Source of the DNA: Phoronis australis
Taxonomy: Eukaryota > Phoronida > Phoronidae
Length of the DNA: 64,000 bases
Assembly: GCA_002633005.1 (NCBI GenBank)
Contig: NMRA01000231.1
Span: 438,082 to 502,081 of the forward strand
Direction of reading: 5' to 3'
Part shown: positions 23,575 through 36,134 of the stretch, piece after piece
Layout of the letters: each line of letters opens with the position of its first letter
How positions within the stretch are numbered: the stretch's first letter is position 1
Made by a program: the position numbers and the translations under genes
The notes under the pieces: model-generated
The model's database searches: none
Told to the model about the DNA's origin: nothing
Seen by the model: only the letters and a program-made list of their open reading frames with translations

Positions 23575-23793
23575 ATGCCTGACCGTTGTGTAGTTGGAGG
23601 CTTTGACAATACGCCAAGGGCTGGGGTAGCTTTGCACAAGTTTCCCACTGATCCAAGACTGCGTCGCAAGTGAGAAGACTGCGAAGTCCAGTAGTGGAGC
23701 GTCGCCCTGTTCGGTAGTATGTAGTAAACGTATTTCTATGGCCTGCTTCGAGAACGACAGCCTGCCAGCCGAGTATATTTGTAAAGCAGGATG
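23575..23793 (+). pseudogene. THAP zinc-finger fragment
   Basis: The ATG at 23575 opens MPDRCVVGGFDNTPRAG, then VALHKFPTDPRLRRK and a TGA where the invariant THAP Trp (TGG) is expected. After a frameshift the domain continues SVVCSKRISMACFENDS. The second zinc Cys is Phe and the His of CSxHF is Arg. This is a clear but dead THAP domain, different in sequence from the one at 5.9 kb. No downstream transposase is visible. Confidence 0.65.
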
Positions 23794-24114
23794 AGTAAAC
23801 TTTCAGAGATTATTCGAAACGGTATTTGCCGTCACTTTCCAGAAGCTAGTGGGCCTTGAGCTAGTATTGAGCCTAACATTCAAAATGGCGGATAGCATCG
23901 ACAAAAACTGTTGGACAGTGCTAGAAGTAGCCAGCAGGTTGCTTTCCTTTTGAATTACGATTTTTGCAACATACCGATAAGGGGTGTTTGTAGGTGGGTG
24001 TGCTGAATAGCTTGATGCTCGTTACCTGTCGTTGCAATCCATTGAATTTCGCCTAGTTGATCGCTAGCTGGACTGAATGAACAGTAAGAGTAAGGATGTC
24101 CAACCATTTTTTTG

Positions 24115-25105
24115 ATTTGCAGAAAACCTCGGAAAGGTAATGCATCCCACTCAATAAAAATTGAAAAAATATCAAAATCGGTTTAAGCAGTTAAAATTTA
24201 TTTCAATATTAGTGGCGAAATTTGGGTCATTTGTTTGGATCAGCTCGGCCATCTTGGACAACAGTGGCATAAGTTACGAGTTTAAAAAGGTATATAAATT
24301 ATTTTCGCCAATAATTTACGATGGATTTTAGTAAGAAATATCTATACCTATAATTCAGAGCGATTCAATAGTTTTCACTAGACTTCGACCACGCAGACGT
24401 TACTTATTGAGTGATAAAATTCCTCACAATTCCCGTTTCTGGTGGCACCGACAATATGGCGACTTACGCTGAACTGAAGGGCATTTCCAATCACCTATTT
24501 TGTAATTGGTGAAGATGCAACTTTGATACATTTTGATGAAAGCTGCTGTAAAAAACAACTTTGCACAATGATTACGTTTTTGTGCAAAAACATAAGGAAT
24601 ATTCTAATTATTTTAGTGTGAAAATCCCATTCAGATGACCATACACTCAGCTTAAAAATAAATGTAGTTGAAAACGCTTTGAAGTCGTTTTTTCTTTGAA
24701 AGCCAATTGCGCTGCAAGGTTTGATTATGTGTCACAGCATAATTCATATTTTTTCTAAATTTTACATACGAATCGTTATTTTAATACATGCGTTGAACCT
24801 TTAAACTTTCTTAATTAAAGTTTTCAAGGTATCAACATGTAAAGGCTCTTAATTAGAGTAATAGGCTATGTTGGATTATGAAGCTTCCAGCCTCTAACCC
24901 TTTTTCCATGCAACGTCTAATTTTTTCAAATCATGCTTGTCGAATTCTAGTGTAAGGGAACACCTGGTGGCCATGGTAATAGTTTGGCATATCCACTTTC
25001 ACAGCATGTAAATTTATCGTGTTGTTCGATATACATGTAGTTTGCAATGCTTAAATGTTCTAAAGTAATGTGTTATCTGAGTAGGAGAATAATCATTTTG
25101 GCTTG
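24115..25105 (+). repeat. Dispersed repeat D, copy 2
   Basis: Second copy of the repeat found inside the LINE insertion, in the same orientation. It begins about 320 bases after a THAP fragment (23575-23793). Differences from copy 1 are mostly substitutions and short indels, and it has a longer segment near 24780-24850. Confidence 0.8.
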
Positions 25106-26570
25106 CATATCAAGTTTACTGTACCGAGGGTGTTTCAGTTTTGACCATCTACCTTCACCTGCATTGAAAGTTTTTCACTGTAGAAATCAAATATGTAATT
25201 TCGACTGAAAACACTTGATTACAATTTGAACTGTGGATTAAATCGTAATCGTCCTCTGATTTGTTCTTTGATTTCTATTACTCAGTGACCAAAGCACGAT
25301 AGAATTAGCTTGCCATAATGAACGCCTGGAATAGTATGCTCACTGGCATTTTCAGGTAATATTTCTTTATGCTTGGTTTTTTGTTCTTATTTCAATTAAC
25401 ACACGGATTTAAAAAACGAAGTTCAGAAGACTTCCATTTCACGTGTTCTTATAATTATGTCATTGAGATTGCCACCTCCACTCAACTTTCAATTATAAAT
25501 GTGGTTAAATTTACAAGTGACATCCTTCCTACTCACTGCTGGGAATGTAACAAGTACACTATTGGCCCAGGGCGCTTAGAAAAAACTGCTTCAGGAAGGG
25601 GTCGCTTATTAAAGCCCCAAAGTGGTTAAAACCCGGTCTCCGAAACAGGTGAAATCGTAAGCTAAAATCCATCAAATTTACCCCCTGTGACTCATCTGTA
25701 ACCTATGACAGTATTTTTACAAACTTGCAGTGCATTGATATCAAACTTTTTTGTTAAATTACGATCATTTTTCAGAAAATCCCAGTGCGACAACTCGGCG
25801 ACTGATGCGTCGCTGCCTCGCAATCGCCAATAGGTTAATTTGAATTCTTCAGTAAAAATATAGTTTCGAATCAACAAATTACCTGAAGTCGTTCTTAAGT
25901 TTTCAAAATAGCGTCCTTAAGATTTTTAAGTTCCTGTGGAGTCGGAATTAACAGCATATTAAGTCCAAATCTGCACGAGATCGTACTCCGTTACCCGAGA
26001 AAAACCTCTGGACGAACACACATGTTTTTGTCACGTGATGTTTGTTTTGAAGTTCGTCTCCGTATTGGGTGAGTGAGCGAGCGCGTGCGTGTCATCCAAT
26101 GAGAGTTCATTTGCCTCAGTGAACGCGATGTAATGATCTAGGTGTTTGTAACTAAGGAAATTAACACAAGCAGTAAAGCAGATCGTGTTTTATTTTGCAC
26201 TTGGTGATCTCATCTGCTAAAAAACGTTCGAGAATTGTCTCGGTAAGGTCCATGTCATTGAGTCGCCGGGTAACTGGATGCGTGACAGTTGTAACAGTTA
26301 TTTTTCGGGAGATTCGGGGGTGTAAGGGTGCGGAAGTGTTCACTACAGTGGGTCTTTTTGACTTTAAAAACACCAATTCCCCCTTACAAATATCGCAAAC
26401 GTTTTTACGGTATTAGAAAATTTCGGAAATACATAAGTGCCGGTATGTATATGCGCTAACTGCGAAGCGATACCGAAGCTAGTTTAGAGTGAAACAACAC
26501 GTGTAGGTGAGGTAAAAGGTCATGCGTATTGTGACAAACTATACGACTACAGGTAGCTATAAATACAACA
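25106..26570. other. No gene seen
   Basis: Unique-looking. A CpG-richer patch at 26030-26110 holds an inverted CCAAT word (ATTGG) and CCAATGAGAG, a promoter-like composition without an attached gene. Frames at 25369-25629 and 26161-26416 match nothing I know. Confidence 0.4.
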
Positions 26571-27555
26571 GCATAGGCGGATTTAGGGGGGGGGGGAGCA
26601 GGGGGCCCGCCCCTCCCTTGGCTGCAGCAAAAAAATAAAACAGCAAGAGTGTAGGGAAATGTTGAGTTTATTAATTAACCCCGACTGCGACTGAAGCAAG
26701 ACTTAAATGTGTGCAGTTTTAATATTGAGGGGGAAGGGCTCAGATCCAATTTCAAGTATCAAATTCGTAACACGGCGCAATCGTAACGGAACTATGGCAA
26801 AGTGTAGGCTCTCCCGCGATATCTCAGGCGACCGGCAGTGGCGCTAGGCACCAGAACTCCATTTCCGTCGTCTGCTCCACTGTGCAATGAAGAAAATTAC
26901 ATTTTTTCAAGGAACTGGTATCTGAGTGTCGGTGAAATAACAGAAGCTGCTGGAAAGATGTCAATTTTAATCGAAGCTTTAGTGAATTACTCAGAAACTC
27001 ATAATTCTCTCGTTGTCAAACCTTAACTTCAGACGATTTCCAAAGCAACCGCGTCATTATTGTCAACACAAAAACGGATTTGATCTGTTGGGCAATTGAA
27101 GACTATTTTAAATACAACAAATTTGTTACGAACTGATTGCACAAAATATAAAACATGTAATAACCATTACAAAAAGAAGGAGTTTTCGCGCGCAAACACT
27201 GTGGACCATAAATAAGTACATGTAGGTCTCTTAGTATCAAATTAGGAGTTAAATCGTGGTGGTTCAGTGGTTATGCACCCGCGCTTTATCCGCTGGGTCG
27301 TGAGTTCGAGTCTGTGGTACTTGCAGTTTTTGCTTGTTGACACATTATTCGTTTCTTTTGCCTTTTTTTCTTGGATAATACTTCTGGAATCAAGGAAAAT
27401 GCTTGATTTTTAGAGGAAAAAACAGAAAAAAATCTTGGGCGAACCCCCCTCCCGACCTCCCCCATTCGATGCTATACGCATCTGCAATCGTGCTTGGAGC
27501 AAATGTTTAAAGACAAAATGTTGGGCCCCCTTGTGATATCCTAGATCCGCCACTG
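26571..27555. mobile_element. Paired MITE ends, possibly one element with inserts
   Basis: The left end (GGCGGATTTAGGGGGG with GGGCCCGCCCCTCC) is at 26571-26660 and the right end (GTTGGGCCCCCTTG, CTAGATCCGCCACTG) at 27520-27555. In the 5.0-5.3 kb copy the same ends are only 317 bases apart. So about 670 extra bases, including a tRNA-like sequence near 27.28 kb, may have inserted here, or two separate fragments may lie side by side. Confidence 0.45.
27253..27325 (+). repeat. tRNA-like sequence
   Basis: TGGTTCAGTGGTTATGCACC resembles an A box and GAGTTCGAGTCTG a B box, with an anticodon-type arm around CTTTATC. T-arm and acceptor pairing fail, so it is a tRNA pseudogene or SINE head. Confidence 0.45.
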
Positions 27556-30224
27556 CAAAGTTAAATAATATGTTGAGCTGTAAAGGTGGAGGACAACTGG
27601 CCGGACAAACAGCACTACGGGAGGTCCAATGAAGCAATGAAGGAATACACAAGTGTTGAACTAGAAAGATAAGTAACAATATGCGGAAGCAACACCGCAA
27701 CACCGGGACATCGACATGGGTAAATTAAGTGTAAAGAGAAGGAAAGAAAATTGTTTGAGGGAGGGAGCAAAATAGGAATTAAGTGAAAACTCGAACATCG
27801 CAGAGAAGTATGGACGGGTCCCAGTCGCGCGACAAAACAAAACGCTCAATTGGTACAATCAATTAAACCAATAATCGTCACTGACCCGACAATCCAAACA
27901 CTATGATAATGAGGACGAAAAAGTGTAGCTTACATAAAATAATTTAATCTCAACGTCCTTAGGGATTGTAAAACAGACAGTTGAGTGTACGACTTTTTCT
28001 AGACATTCGAGGAACGCAGAATACAACCCAGTATGCCTATAAGGCAACAGTGTTATCGTAATGAGCCTCGTTTTGGAGCACGCCTCCTGTAGGCGTGAAT
28101 AATGACATAGAGGCAAGGCTCGTGGGGGCCCTTCTAGGTGCAGGAGCGCTTCTTAGGGCGAATATGGTTTGTGCTTGACACTGGAATAGTGGCACTGAAA
28201 TAAACAACACAAGCAGGCACACCGACTGAGATGGCTAGTTTATCTGTTCTGCCTCCTGTTTATCTGACAAGTATGTAATGGCGTGACCCCAATATGGCGC
28301 TCCCCAGGTATTTGGCTGTTTCCGTAATGGAATCTGTCTATTAGTTTATTAATTTATTGATAGTGCGTGACCTGCTTCCTGACGAATACATTACGTTACT
28401 CCATGTGGAGAATTTCTCGCTTACACTTTTTACCTCTCTGAATCCATAAGCCCCAGGCATTTTTACCACCTCTATTAATTCACGCCCTTTGTATTGATGT
28501 AGATCTGAGCTAATGAAGTGGAAAGGTAATTGCTAGCACTACTTTCTTAACAGTGGTGGCCGTTATTACTCTCAAATTGTTTTTCTTTGGCGTTTGCACA
28601 GAGTTTAAGCCTGCAATACGGAGAGCAGTTTTAAGTAGGTACATTTTAAATTTTACAAAAAGACTAAAAAGTTGATTTGTGTTGATCTTGACAGAGGGCC
28701 ACTTCACAAAGGAACGTTGGTTTTTAAATTGTTTCATACGTGTTTTCATTACTTTATTTTAATACTTCTGTCTACTTGTTTTTTACCAGTTAGGGTTGCT
28801 ATCTTTTTATTTTGTGTTTAACCGAAGCACCAAAACAACTTAGAAGTCAGTTAATTGTGAACCCATCCCTAGATTCTCCAGATTACAGGTACACCAAACC
28901 TGTCACAGCAAACAAAGCTACACGTATCATTAGTTCAATTTTAATTTTTATTAGAAATAAAATCATAAAATATATACAAATGTACACAAATGGTGATAGC
29001 CAAATTGAAGATTTGGAAGCTCTAGACAATTCTGCTTGCAGGAACAACGTGACTATTCTAGCTTTTCCTCAGATATAAAAAATGAAATCACAGCTCTTTC
29101 CCACTGCTTGCACTCTCTTGTTGATTACAAAGCTAGCCATCTTAGTTGTCTTCACAGGTGTTCCATTACAATTACAAGCTAACTATCGAAATTGACGCAT
29201 TTCCGAGAAAAGCAGTTTTCCGTTTAGTGTACTATCCCTGGAGTAAAGTAGTTCGGAATGCACTGGGTCATAAGTGATGTTTAAAAAATTATTGACATCT
29301 AATTTAGTCACTGTGTTGTTTATAGATGTTTCAATGTACTTAGTTGTATATTGAAAGAATAATCCACGTGATATTGTTAACTCTGATAAGCGTTTGTACA
29401 TCACCGAGTATATCAATACGCAGTTGTTTTGTCTTTAATCGTACCCAATGTTTGTAGTTTTTAAAAATCGAAAACCAAACTTGGTTGTTATTTTTTCATC
29501 TGAATACAGCTGTGGTATTTGTTTCTAACGAAAATTGTTGGTAAATAAATTTTGAAAATTCACCAGTATGTGCAGGCAGAGGTGTTCACTACAGGCTAGG
29601 TAGGAATCAGTGGTTTTTAGCTACAGATTATAATCGCGTAATTGCACTTAACTAGGTCTGGCTCACACCGGACAATGCAGTCATCGCAACCAAGTCCGAC
29701 TCTGGCGCCGCGCTCTCTTTGATCCCGGTAAGAGCCGATCTGACGGACGAGTGGAAAAAAGTCACGCATATCTTTACAAATGCGTGACTTTCGTGTAAGA
29801 GTATTATTCACGGCATGTCTACAGCCATCTTGCATTGTCATTCTATATGTTGTCTAAACGAAAAATTGGTATTGTTGAAGAAGGCAAGTTTATATCCACA
29901 TGATCATACAGTCTTTACAACAGTAGGCACAAACGCATGATGCAGAATCTGAGGTTGCAGGTGACAAAAAGGCAATGACAAGGATTAACAACAGCTCTGA
30001 ATGCCTGCACGATGACTGTAGTGACATCTGTATGAAGACACTCAGTTTTAAAATCATTCTAAATCCTCTATGCAGAAAACTCAGACTTGTGTATATATGA
30101 ATCTGGAGCAGACATTGAGTCGACAGATGAAATCATACAAAGGCAAATTTAGAGGAGACGAGGGGCTCAGATCCCCTGATGGACTTGGAAGGGGTAACTA
30201 GACAAAATACTGGCTTACAATTAT
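27556..30224. other. No gene seen
   Basis: Several short frames on both strands, none with a domain. Probably intergenic. Confidence 0.45.
29758..29791. repeat. Perfect 11-base hairpin
   Basis: AAAGTCACGCA and TGCGTGACTTT flank a 12-base loop. It lies inside a 74-codon minus-strand frame (29617-29841, starting MTMQDG) that I do not recognise. Confidence 0.6.
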
Positions 30225-32125
30225 ACTGATGGTTGTAAGACAAGTGTGTTGGTGGTTGTAAATCATTTGTGTCATGTGCACACGCAATAAGCCTTTTGAA
30301 ATAGACAAGCAAGTTCAGTGAAGGTAGTTTCTTGTGAAACTTGTTCTTGGTCATATAATATCCCAGTTGACCTATGTAACAACGGGTATTTGGTCCTGGA
30401 TGAGGAGATACATGTTTTATTATGACTATGAGTTTTGAATAGGCAAGCCTGGAATGCTGCATTAAGGGCATGAAAATAAATTGTTTTAGGGCAATCAAAA
30501 TAGGGTCTTTGGAAATAGTTATTGCTCTCCACACCAAAATGATACCCAAAATTTCAGCCAGCAACTGGAGATAGATTGCAGTTATACAAATGTAGTACAG
30601 TTGTATGGCAGTTGAAAAAATTCAAGTGCAAATTAGTAATTTACAACTGTTCTTTGCTCAACTGGACAAGGCAAGTTTAAATATTTTACGCCACACACAG
30701 CGATACACTTGCCTTGTTAGGATTGTGAATTGTGAGTTAAATAAAACGTGAAATGCCACTCCATGATTTATTAAGGGAATGAAGTGGTTTCTTCAGGCCA
30801 TCTGCTTCTATTACCTGCATGGGACTCCTCCGAAGAAGTTTGTATGGAGGATTCGTCTAAGCCACTCATTCTGAAAGTACAGATGACGATGAAAGGTTTA
30901 AATACTACAACTTGACCCGTTTTACACGGACCAATCACGAGATTTAAGAATGTACTTTACCTCATTTTGTCCTACCTTTACGCTTCAAACAACTTTCATT
31001 TACCAGTAGGTAAAATATGGCCGAGACAGTGCCATTCTAACATGAGAGCATCATAAGAGATTTATAACGAAACATTAGTATTGACGAAAACGCCGACTTA
31101 CATTAAAGCCCATAGCCCAATCTCTGTATTGGATACTCACCTCAAAAATTGAGCAATTCCATTACACGAGCAAACGTACAGATTTATATACCAATCATCC
31201 GACTTGGTTTTGTTTGGACCATGAACGCTGCATGTAACCCTTTTTCCAAACGTGAACAGTCTAAGACGGAAATACAGAGAAAACGTGGGTATCGATAATT
31301 AAATTTGCTTCAGTCTTGGCACACCTATTCTTTCTTTTTAAATTTAATGGAATAAGAGAGATCAACTTACGGTTACATGGACATGTGTACTGGTGCTCAG
31401 TCTCTTCATAACTGAAGAAAATAAAGAAACACTATTTAAATAGTCTCAAGTATAGCCATGTTGAACAAGAGTCACCATCCAGTATACTAACGACTACCCA
31501 CAGCGATATGAGCTTTCTAATAAAGGTATTGGCATGGCCAGGTGAGAGTGCGCAGCATGTCGCTCACACGTTCAATTAACTCTTGCCCCTCAACCTCCCC
31601 TGGAATATTCTTTTCACTGACTCCAACACTGCTTTGCTCGTTGAAATCAATTTAACAAGCGTAAATTACTAATCTGGGCCAACGTGAATCAGTATTTTTA
31701 AGTGCAACAAATCGCAGGACAAAAACTGAACGGCTGATCGAATTGTCTCTCTTTAAAATGATTCGTGTCTGATGCCGACTGAGATCAGTTACGCAGAAAA
31801 TGCTCCAACTTACTTGTCCATTGAAAGCCTTTTCATAGTTTTCACAACTCCGAGCATTTAATCTTGTCCTCATTGCTTCCCACCTTTCGAACCAGTCGCT
31901 TAGGTACACGGTTTGTTGGTTAATGCTGCTTTCTGTACTAATTCGAGTTTTTCCTAATCTTGTAGAGCAGGAGGATTGCGCTTCGCCTTCGGCCCTTCAC
32001 TAGCTGTGTCCGCCACTTGTATTTCTGTTGATCTCTGTGGTTCCGCATGCTTTTTGTTTTAAACTTAACGTCATACCAAAAATCAGCTAAAACGTATAAG
32101 TGGGAGCATAGGCCTTTAAGTGTAC
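30225..32125. repeat. Duplicated block A, copy 2
   Basis: Second copy of the 1385-3710 block, same orientation, about 28.7 kb away. It carries about 200 extra bases near 31240-31440 and lacks the MITE. The degraded minus-strand exon is present here too (31805-32016). Confidence 0.8.
31805..32016 (-). pseudogene. Degraded first-exon-like remnant, copy 2
   Basis: Counterpart of 3140-3315. The start ATG is GTG here. The order ADTASEGPKAKRNPPALQD, a stop, EKLELVQKAALTN, then RVPKRLVRK after a frameshift is preserved. In another frame an 85-codon open stretch reads YLSDWFERWEAMRTRL and reaches a CAA|GTAAGT donor-like site near 31815. Which frame was ancestral is unclear. Confidence 0.4.
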
Positions 32126-33901
32126 CGTTTCGCTGGCAACTTTCCTACTTTTCAATAAATTTATAACAAGCTGCTAGCAAACCTAGTACATATCGATTTT
32201 CCATTGATGGGATTCCTATCAATATAAAAGAAATCGATATTTTGCCGATGTTTTTGTCTTGGGAGTTTCGTACATTTCTGATTCAAGTAACTTTTTTGAA
32301 AACCAATTTGTACCGCCTTAAATGTCCCAAAAATACTCGGGCTCTCTTCCAGAGAAATGGTTTTTTGTTAGATTCTGTGGTCCATGGAACGCATGGATTG
32401 CTTATAACGACGTTATCATACCAATTTAAGCTCACTAATTGTGAAAACTTCTGGCGACGCACCCAAAAGCACGATTGTAATTTACATATGTAAAAGGACT
32501 CTACTCAATTTAGGCCGAGTTAGCTCAAACAAGATGTTCTACAGTATGTATAAACCTGAATCTTCATGTATGAACAGTATACTGGGCTTAACTTCAACAA
32601 CCTTACACAAATTATGCTGAAACTGATTCCAAAGTCAATTCTTGGTCTTTTAAGACTACCGGAAGAGCAACCGTGCCAAATCAGTAGTTTTCACTCCAAC
32701 CCCACCACTTGCATGCAGTGTAAGTGATAACATAACTGGACAGTGGACGGACATCGAACGAGCTTGCCTAAAAGGGCCACGGATTGTCGGAAAAGAAAAT
32801 ACGTTAGAAAAAAGTCTCTGGTTTGGTAACTGGTTAATTGCTGATGGGATAATCAAGATGCAACAACAAATCAATGTTCAATATAGATGTATTTCATGCT
32901 ACAACAAGGTATTGTGTCTACTATGCAAAGGCGGATCCAGCAGGGTATGGTTTAGTAAAACTATGGATTTTAAAGAGAACTCTACAATACAAAAAGTGAG
33001 TAGAAAACCGATAATGAATGTTTATGTCGTCATCTCCTCGTTTAGAGGTCTTATAAACGATGGTTATGAGTAAAGAGCGAAGTGCGAATTTCATTGTGGG
33101 TGTGAAAGTGTTGACAATCGAATTTTACTCTATAATCAGATTCATTCAGAATATGAGAAAGTGGCCCAATTTTTGGCATTCTTGCAGGAACCTACATGTA
33201 TAGGTTTTCTTATGTACTTACATAACGACATGGTCAATGTATACCTTCCTTTAAAATCGGCTTTTGAAAATGTAACAAGACTTCCTATGAGTTTTGTTTT
33301 GACGAGACAAAATGCCATCACTATGTTTCATTGGGAAACTACTGAAAACAACAAATTGACAGCATGCGGTTCATGTTAGATTGATCTATCAAAATATTTT
33401 CAAAACTCTCCAGAGGAATTCCTGTCATATTTTTTTAGCTACTTGTAGAAACTACGTCGGGGTTTTTTGATAGGAAACTTCAAGGATTTTAATGACAAAT
33501 TAGAATAGGATTTTGTGTAAAGATGTCGTGGTATTTCTGATTTAAAACTTCTAGTCTAAAATGCACATCTTTCAAGAAATCCTGTTGTTTTCACTAGTAT
33601 ATCCCTAGGATATAAGCATCAATTTTCAAGACCAAGCGATGAAATAAGACGTTGCTGAAATCATTCAAAAATAATGTGAACAGCCAATAAAAGATCAACA
33701 GCTAACTTACAATTTCAATTCCTTACATTCAGTTTGTCTCAAAATAAACTCTTACCAAAATTGAACATGGCATAATGCATCCAAAAAGAAATAGTAACGA
33801 GTTAACTTCGGCATTTAAACATAAATGCTCTGAAATTGCAGGAATAAAGTTGAAATAAAAACTAAATTACCACGAGCATAGAGCAGATGTTTGCTAATAA
33901 A
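32126..33901. other. Downstream flank of the helical-repeat gene
   Basis: Contains the expected 3' untranslated region (read leftward from 33901) and then nothing recognisable. An ATTAAA near 33487 on the minus strand is the best polyadenylation candidate. Confidence 0.35.
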
Positions 33902-35136
33902 CTAATGAAACAGTTTTGGAATTTTGATTTTATGCATGACGTCCACAAAGTCATCGACTTCCTTTTGATCCTCTTGTTCTTCATGGAAACGCCATTCAGG
34001 CTCCTCTTCTTCTTTTTCTTGTTGTATACCAGCGATCCTGTCGTACTCCGAGACATCTGTCAATAAGCTCTTGGCTATATCGACAATCTCACCCCTGGAG
34101 CAATGGCCACCACCCGTTGCCAGCGTTACCCCAAAGCTTTCAAGACGACTGGTCATTGCCGACAGATTTTTTGCTTCTTGAGGATCAACTTTCGATTGTA
34201 AAACTTTCAAAAGCTCGGCATACGCGCCCAGTTGGACTGCCGCCTTCTCAATAGCCTCTTCGTTGTCAGCGGGTGCCTTTGACAATGAGAGCAACTCTTT
34301 TTGTGTAGACCGAAGCTTAACAACCAAACTGGCAAGTTGATCTCCGGTTTGAAACTTCTTCTTCTTTCCCCTTCCGACGTCGTTAATTTGATTTATAACA
34401 GCGAGTTGCTGCTGTGCTAGTTCTGCGAATTCAGGCGAATCAGCTTTGCTGCCAAGCTTTGTCAACTTTGAAGCCATGGTTTGAAGTTGTTGAGTAAATT
34501 TAGCCGCCTCTTTACCCTCACTGCCCCCGAGGTTTTTTGAAATCGCCACCGTGCTTTCACAAAGCCCCTCTAACTCTCTTTGCAACTCACCTACCTCAGC
34601 TTGCGAATTTTTTGTAGGATTTTTAGATATCAAAACCAACTTTCTTTGAATATCAAGCATCTGCTTATTCGCGAGAGCCATCTGGTCTTCTGGGGAGAGC
34701 AATTTCTTCTTCCCGTAAGCAATACCCACGCCCAAAACGCCCTCAATGGCACGGTCCAAACCGGAGACGACGTCTGCCATGTTGCCATATTCCGCACTCA
34801 TACTGTATTGAGTAAGTGAAGCAGCCACCTGGTCAACAAGTGTGTCATTAACTATGGACATCAACAACTTTCCTTCTTCACCCCCCAAAGTCTGTAGTGA
34901 CCCAGATAGTTCCTGACTACAGACCAAAATTTCCTCACGAATCTTGCTCATTTCAATGGAATGATCACCTTTAGAACTTGATAGTTGCTGAAGTTTCACT
35001 TTAAGTGAACGCATATGTTTGATGTTTCCTGGAATGACATCTTCTGGGGCTTGCTTTTTTCTTTCGCTCTTTGCAGCAGTACCTTTGGCAATTTGATGCG
35101 TGATAGACGCGCGCTTCTTTTTATCATAGGCAACAC
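33902..35136 (-). CDS. Terminal helical-repeat exon, three fused units and acidic C-terminus
   Basis: This 1235-nt exon begins at a strong acceptor (polypyrimidine tract then TTCCTAG) in phase 1 and runs 410 residues to a TAG at 33902-33904. It holds three units. Unit one opens GVAYDKKKR and carries GDHSIEMSKI and LGGEEGKLL. Unit two opens GVGIAYGKKK and carries LGGSEGKEAAKF. Unit three opens DVGRGKKKKF and has a weaker signature. The G-[IV]-AY-[GD]-KKK string that lies across an exon junction at the start of unit one appears inside the exon at unit two, so these look like former exons whose introns were lost. The tail is acidic and Gln-rich (QQEKEEEEPEWRFHEEQED) and ends IKIPKLFH. No AATAAA is visible on this strand just past the stop; an ATTAAA near 33487 could serve. 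Earlier ATGs inside the exon, such as at 35014, are internal Met codons. Confidence 0.88.
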
Positions 35137-35810
35137 CTAGGAAAAAAAAACATGTAAACGTACATCAATGCGAGACCGCATGTAGGTGATAAAATGAGAG
35201 ACAACGCCTGAAGTGGTGCGATAGATGAACAGACGGCCGTTTCGGGCGAAACCACTTCACTGGACAGTGGGTACTAATAAAACGTGGGAAAATTTTATGA
35301 AAGGCAACCGGCAGCACCAATGGGAATCTTGGAAGATAAACAAAGTACCGAAGAGAGCTCCTAGAAGTAAAGAACTTTTATTTTTGGGGTTACTTTGATA
35401 TTAGAAACGGCAGGCAGATACTATTAAAAAGCTGATGATATTAGTATGGTCTTGTTTTCACATTTGAGTAATTGGGGGCGGAAGGAATTTGTTTGCACAA
35501 AATTATAAGGGTTGAATGTTTAATAATCAGACATAAATCATTGGAAATAATGATCTCTTAAAAACATAAATATATATCCAAATAATGCCGAAAGTTAATT
35601 TGTTACGTTGGAACCCAGTGTTTATATTGGCTAGAACTCTTGCAGCCGATTTCATAAAGGTGGTTTCAAGTTACACCTGGTTTAAATTGCACTTAGACAG
35701 GTTTAAAGATAATGGTTATTGTGTGCATTTGCGACGTAGTTTGAGAGAGAGACAACACTATTTTCAATTTTCAGTTTAACAGCGACAAAAGATTGGACGT
35801 ACAATGTAGC

Positions 35811-35954
35811 AGGGGCGAATCCAGGTTTTTTAAAGGGAAGGGGGCAATCGAGGATTGGGGTCCTAGTCAACAATTTGAAAACTATAGATTTGATATCACT
35901 AAAATCAAAGGAAAAAAGAGGGCCTGGACCACATGTCCCCTGGATCTGCCTATG
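35811..35954. mobile_element. Short MITE in intron
   Basis: It starts AGGGGCGAATCCAGG and ends CCCCTGGATCTGCCTATG, in line with the other CGGATC-type elements. About 144 bases, no coding capacity. It lies about 670 bases from the acceptor of the terminal helical-repeat exon. Confidence 0.55.
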
Positions 35955-36134
35955 CGTAGACCAATCGAGCAGAACGTCAACGCCGTGAGCTCTCCGGGTT
36001 TGAGCGAAGACGGCATCTTCTGAATGAGCTCCACATCCATCGAAAAAAAATGTTGGCATACATTATGTTGTGAGCAGGTGCTTTCATGTTTGTACGTCTG
36101 TTAGGCACAGACATTTCAAAATGTCTTCTCATTA

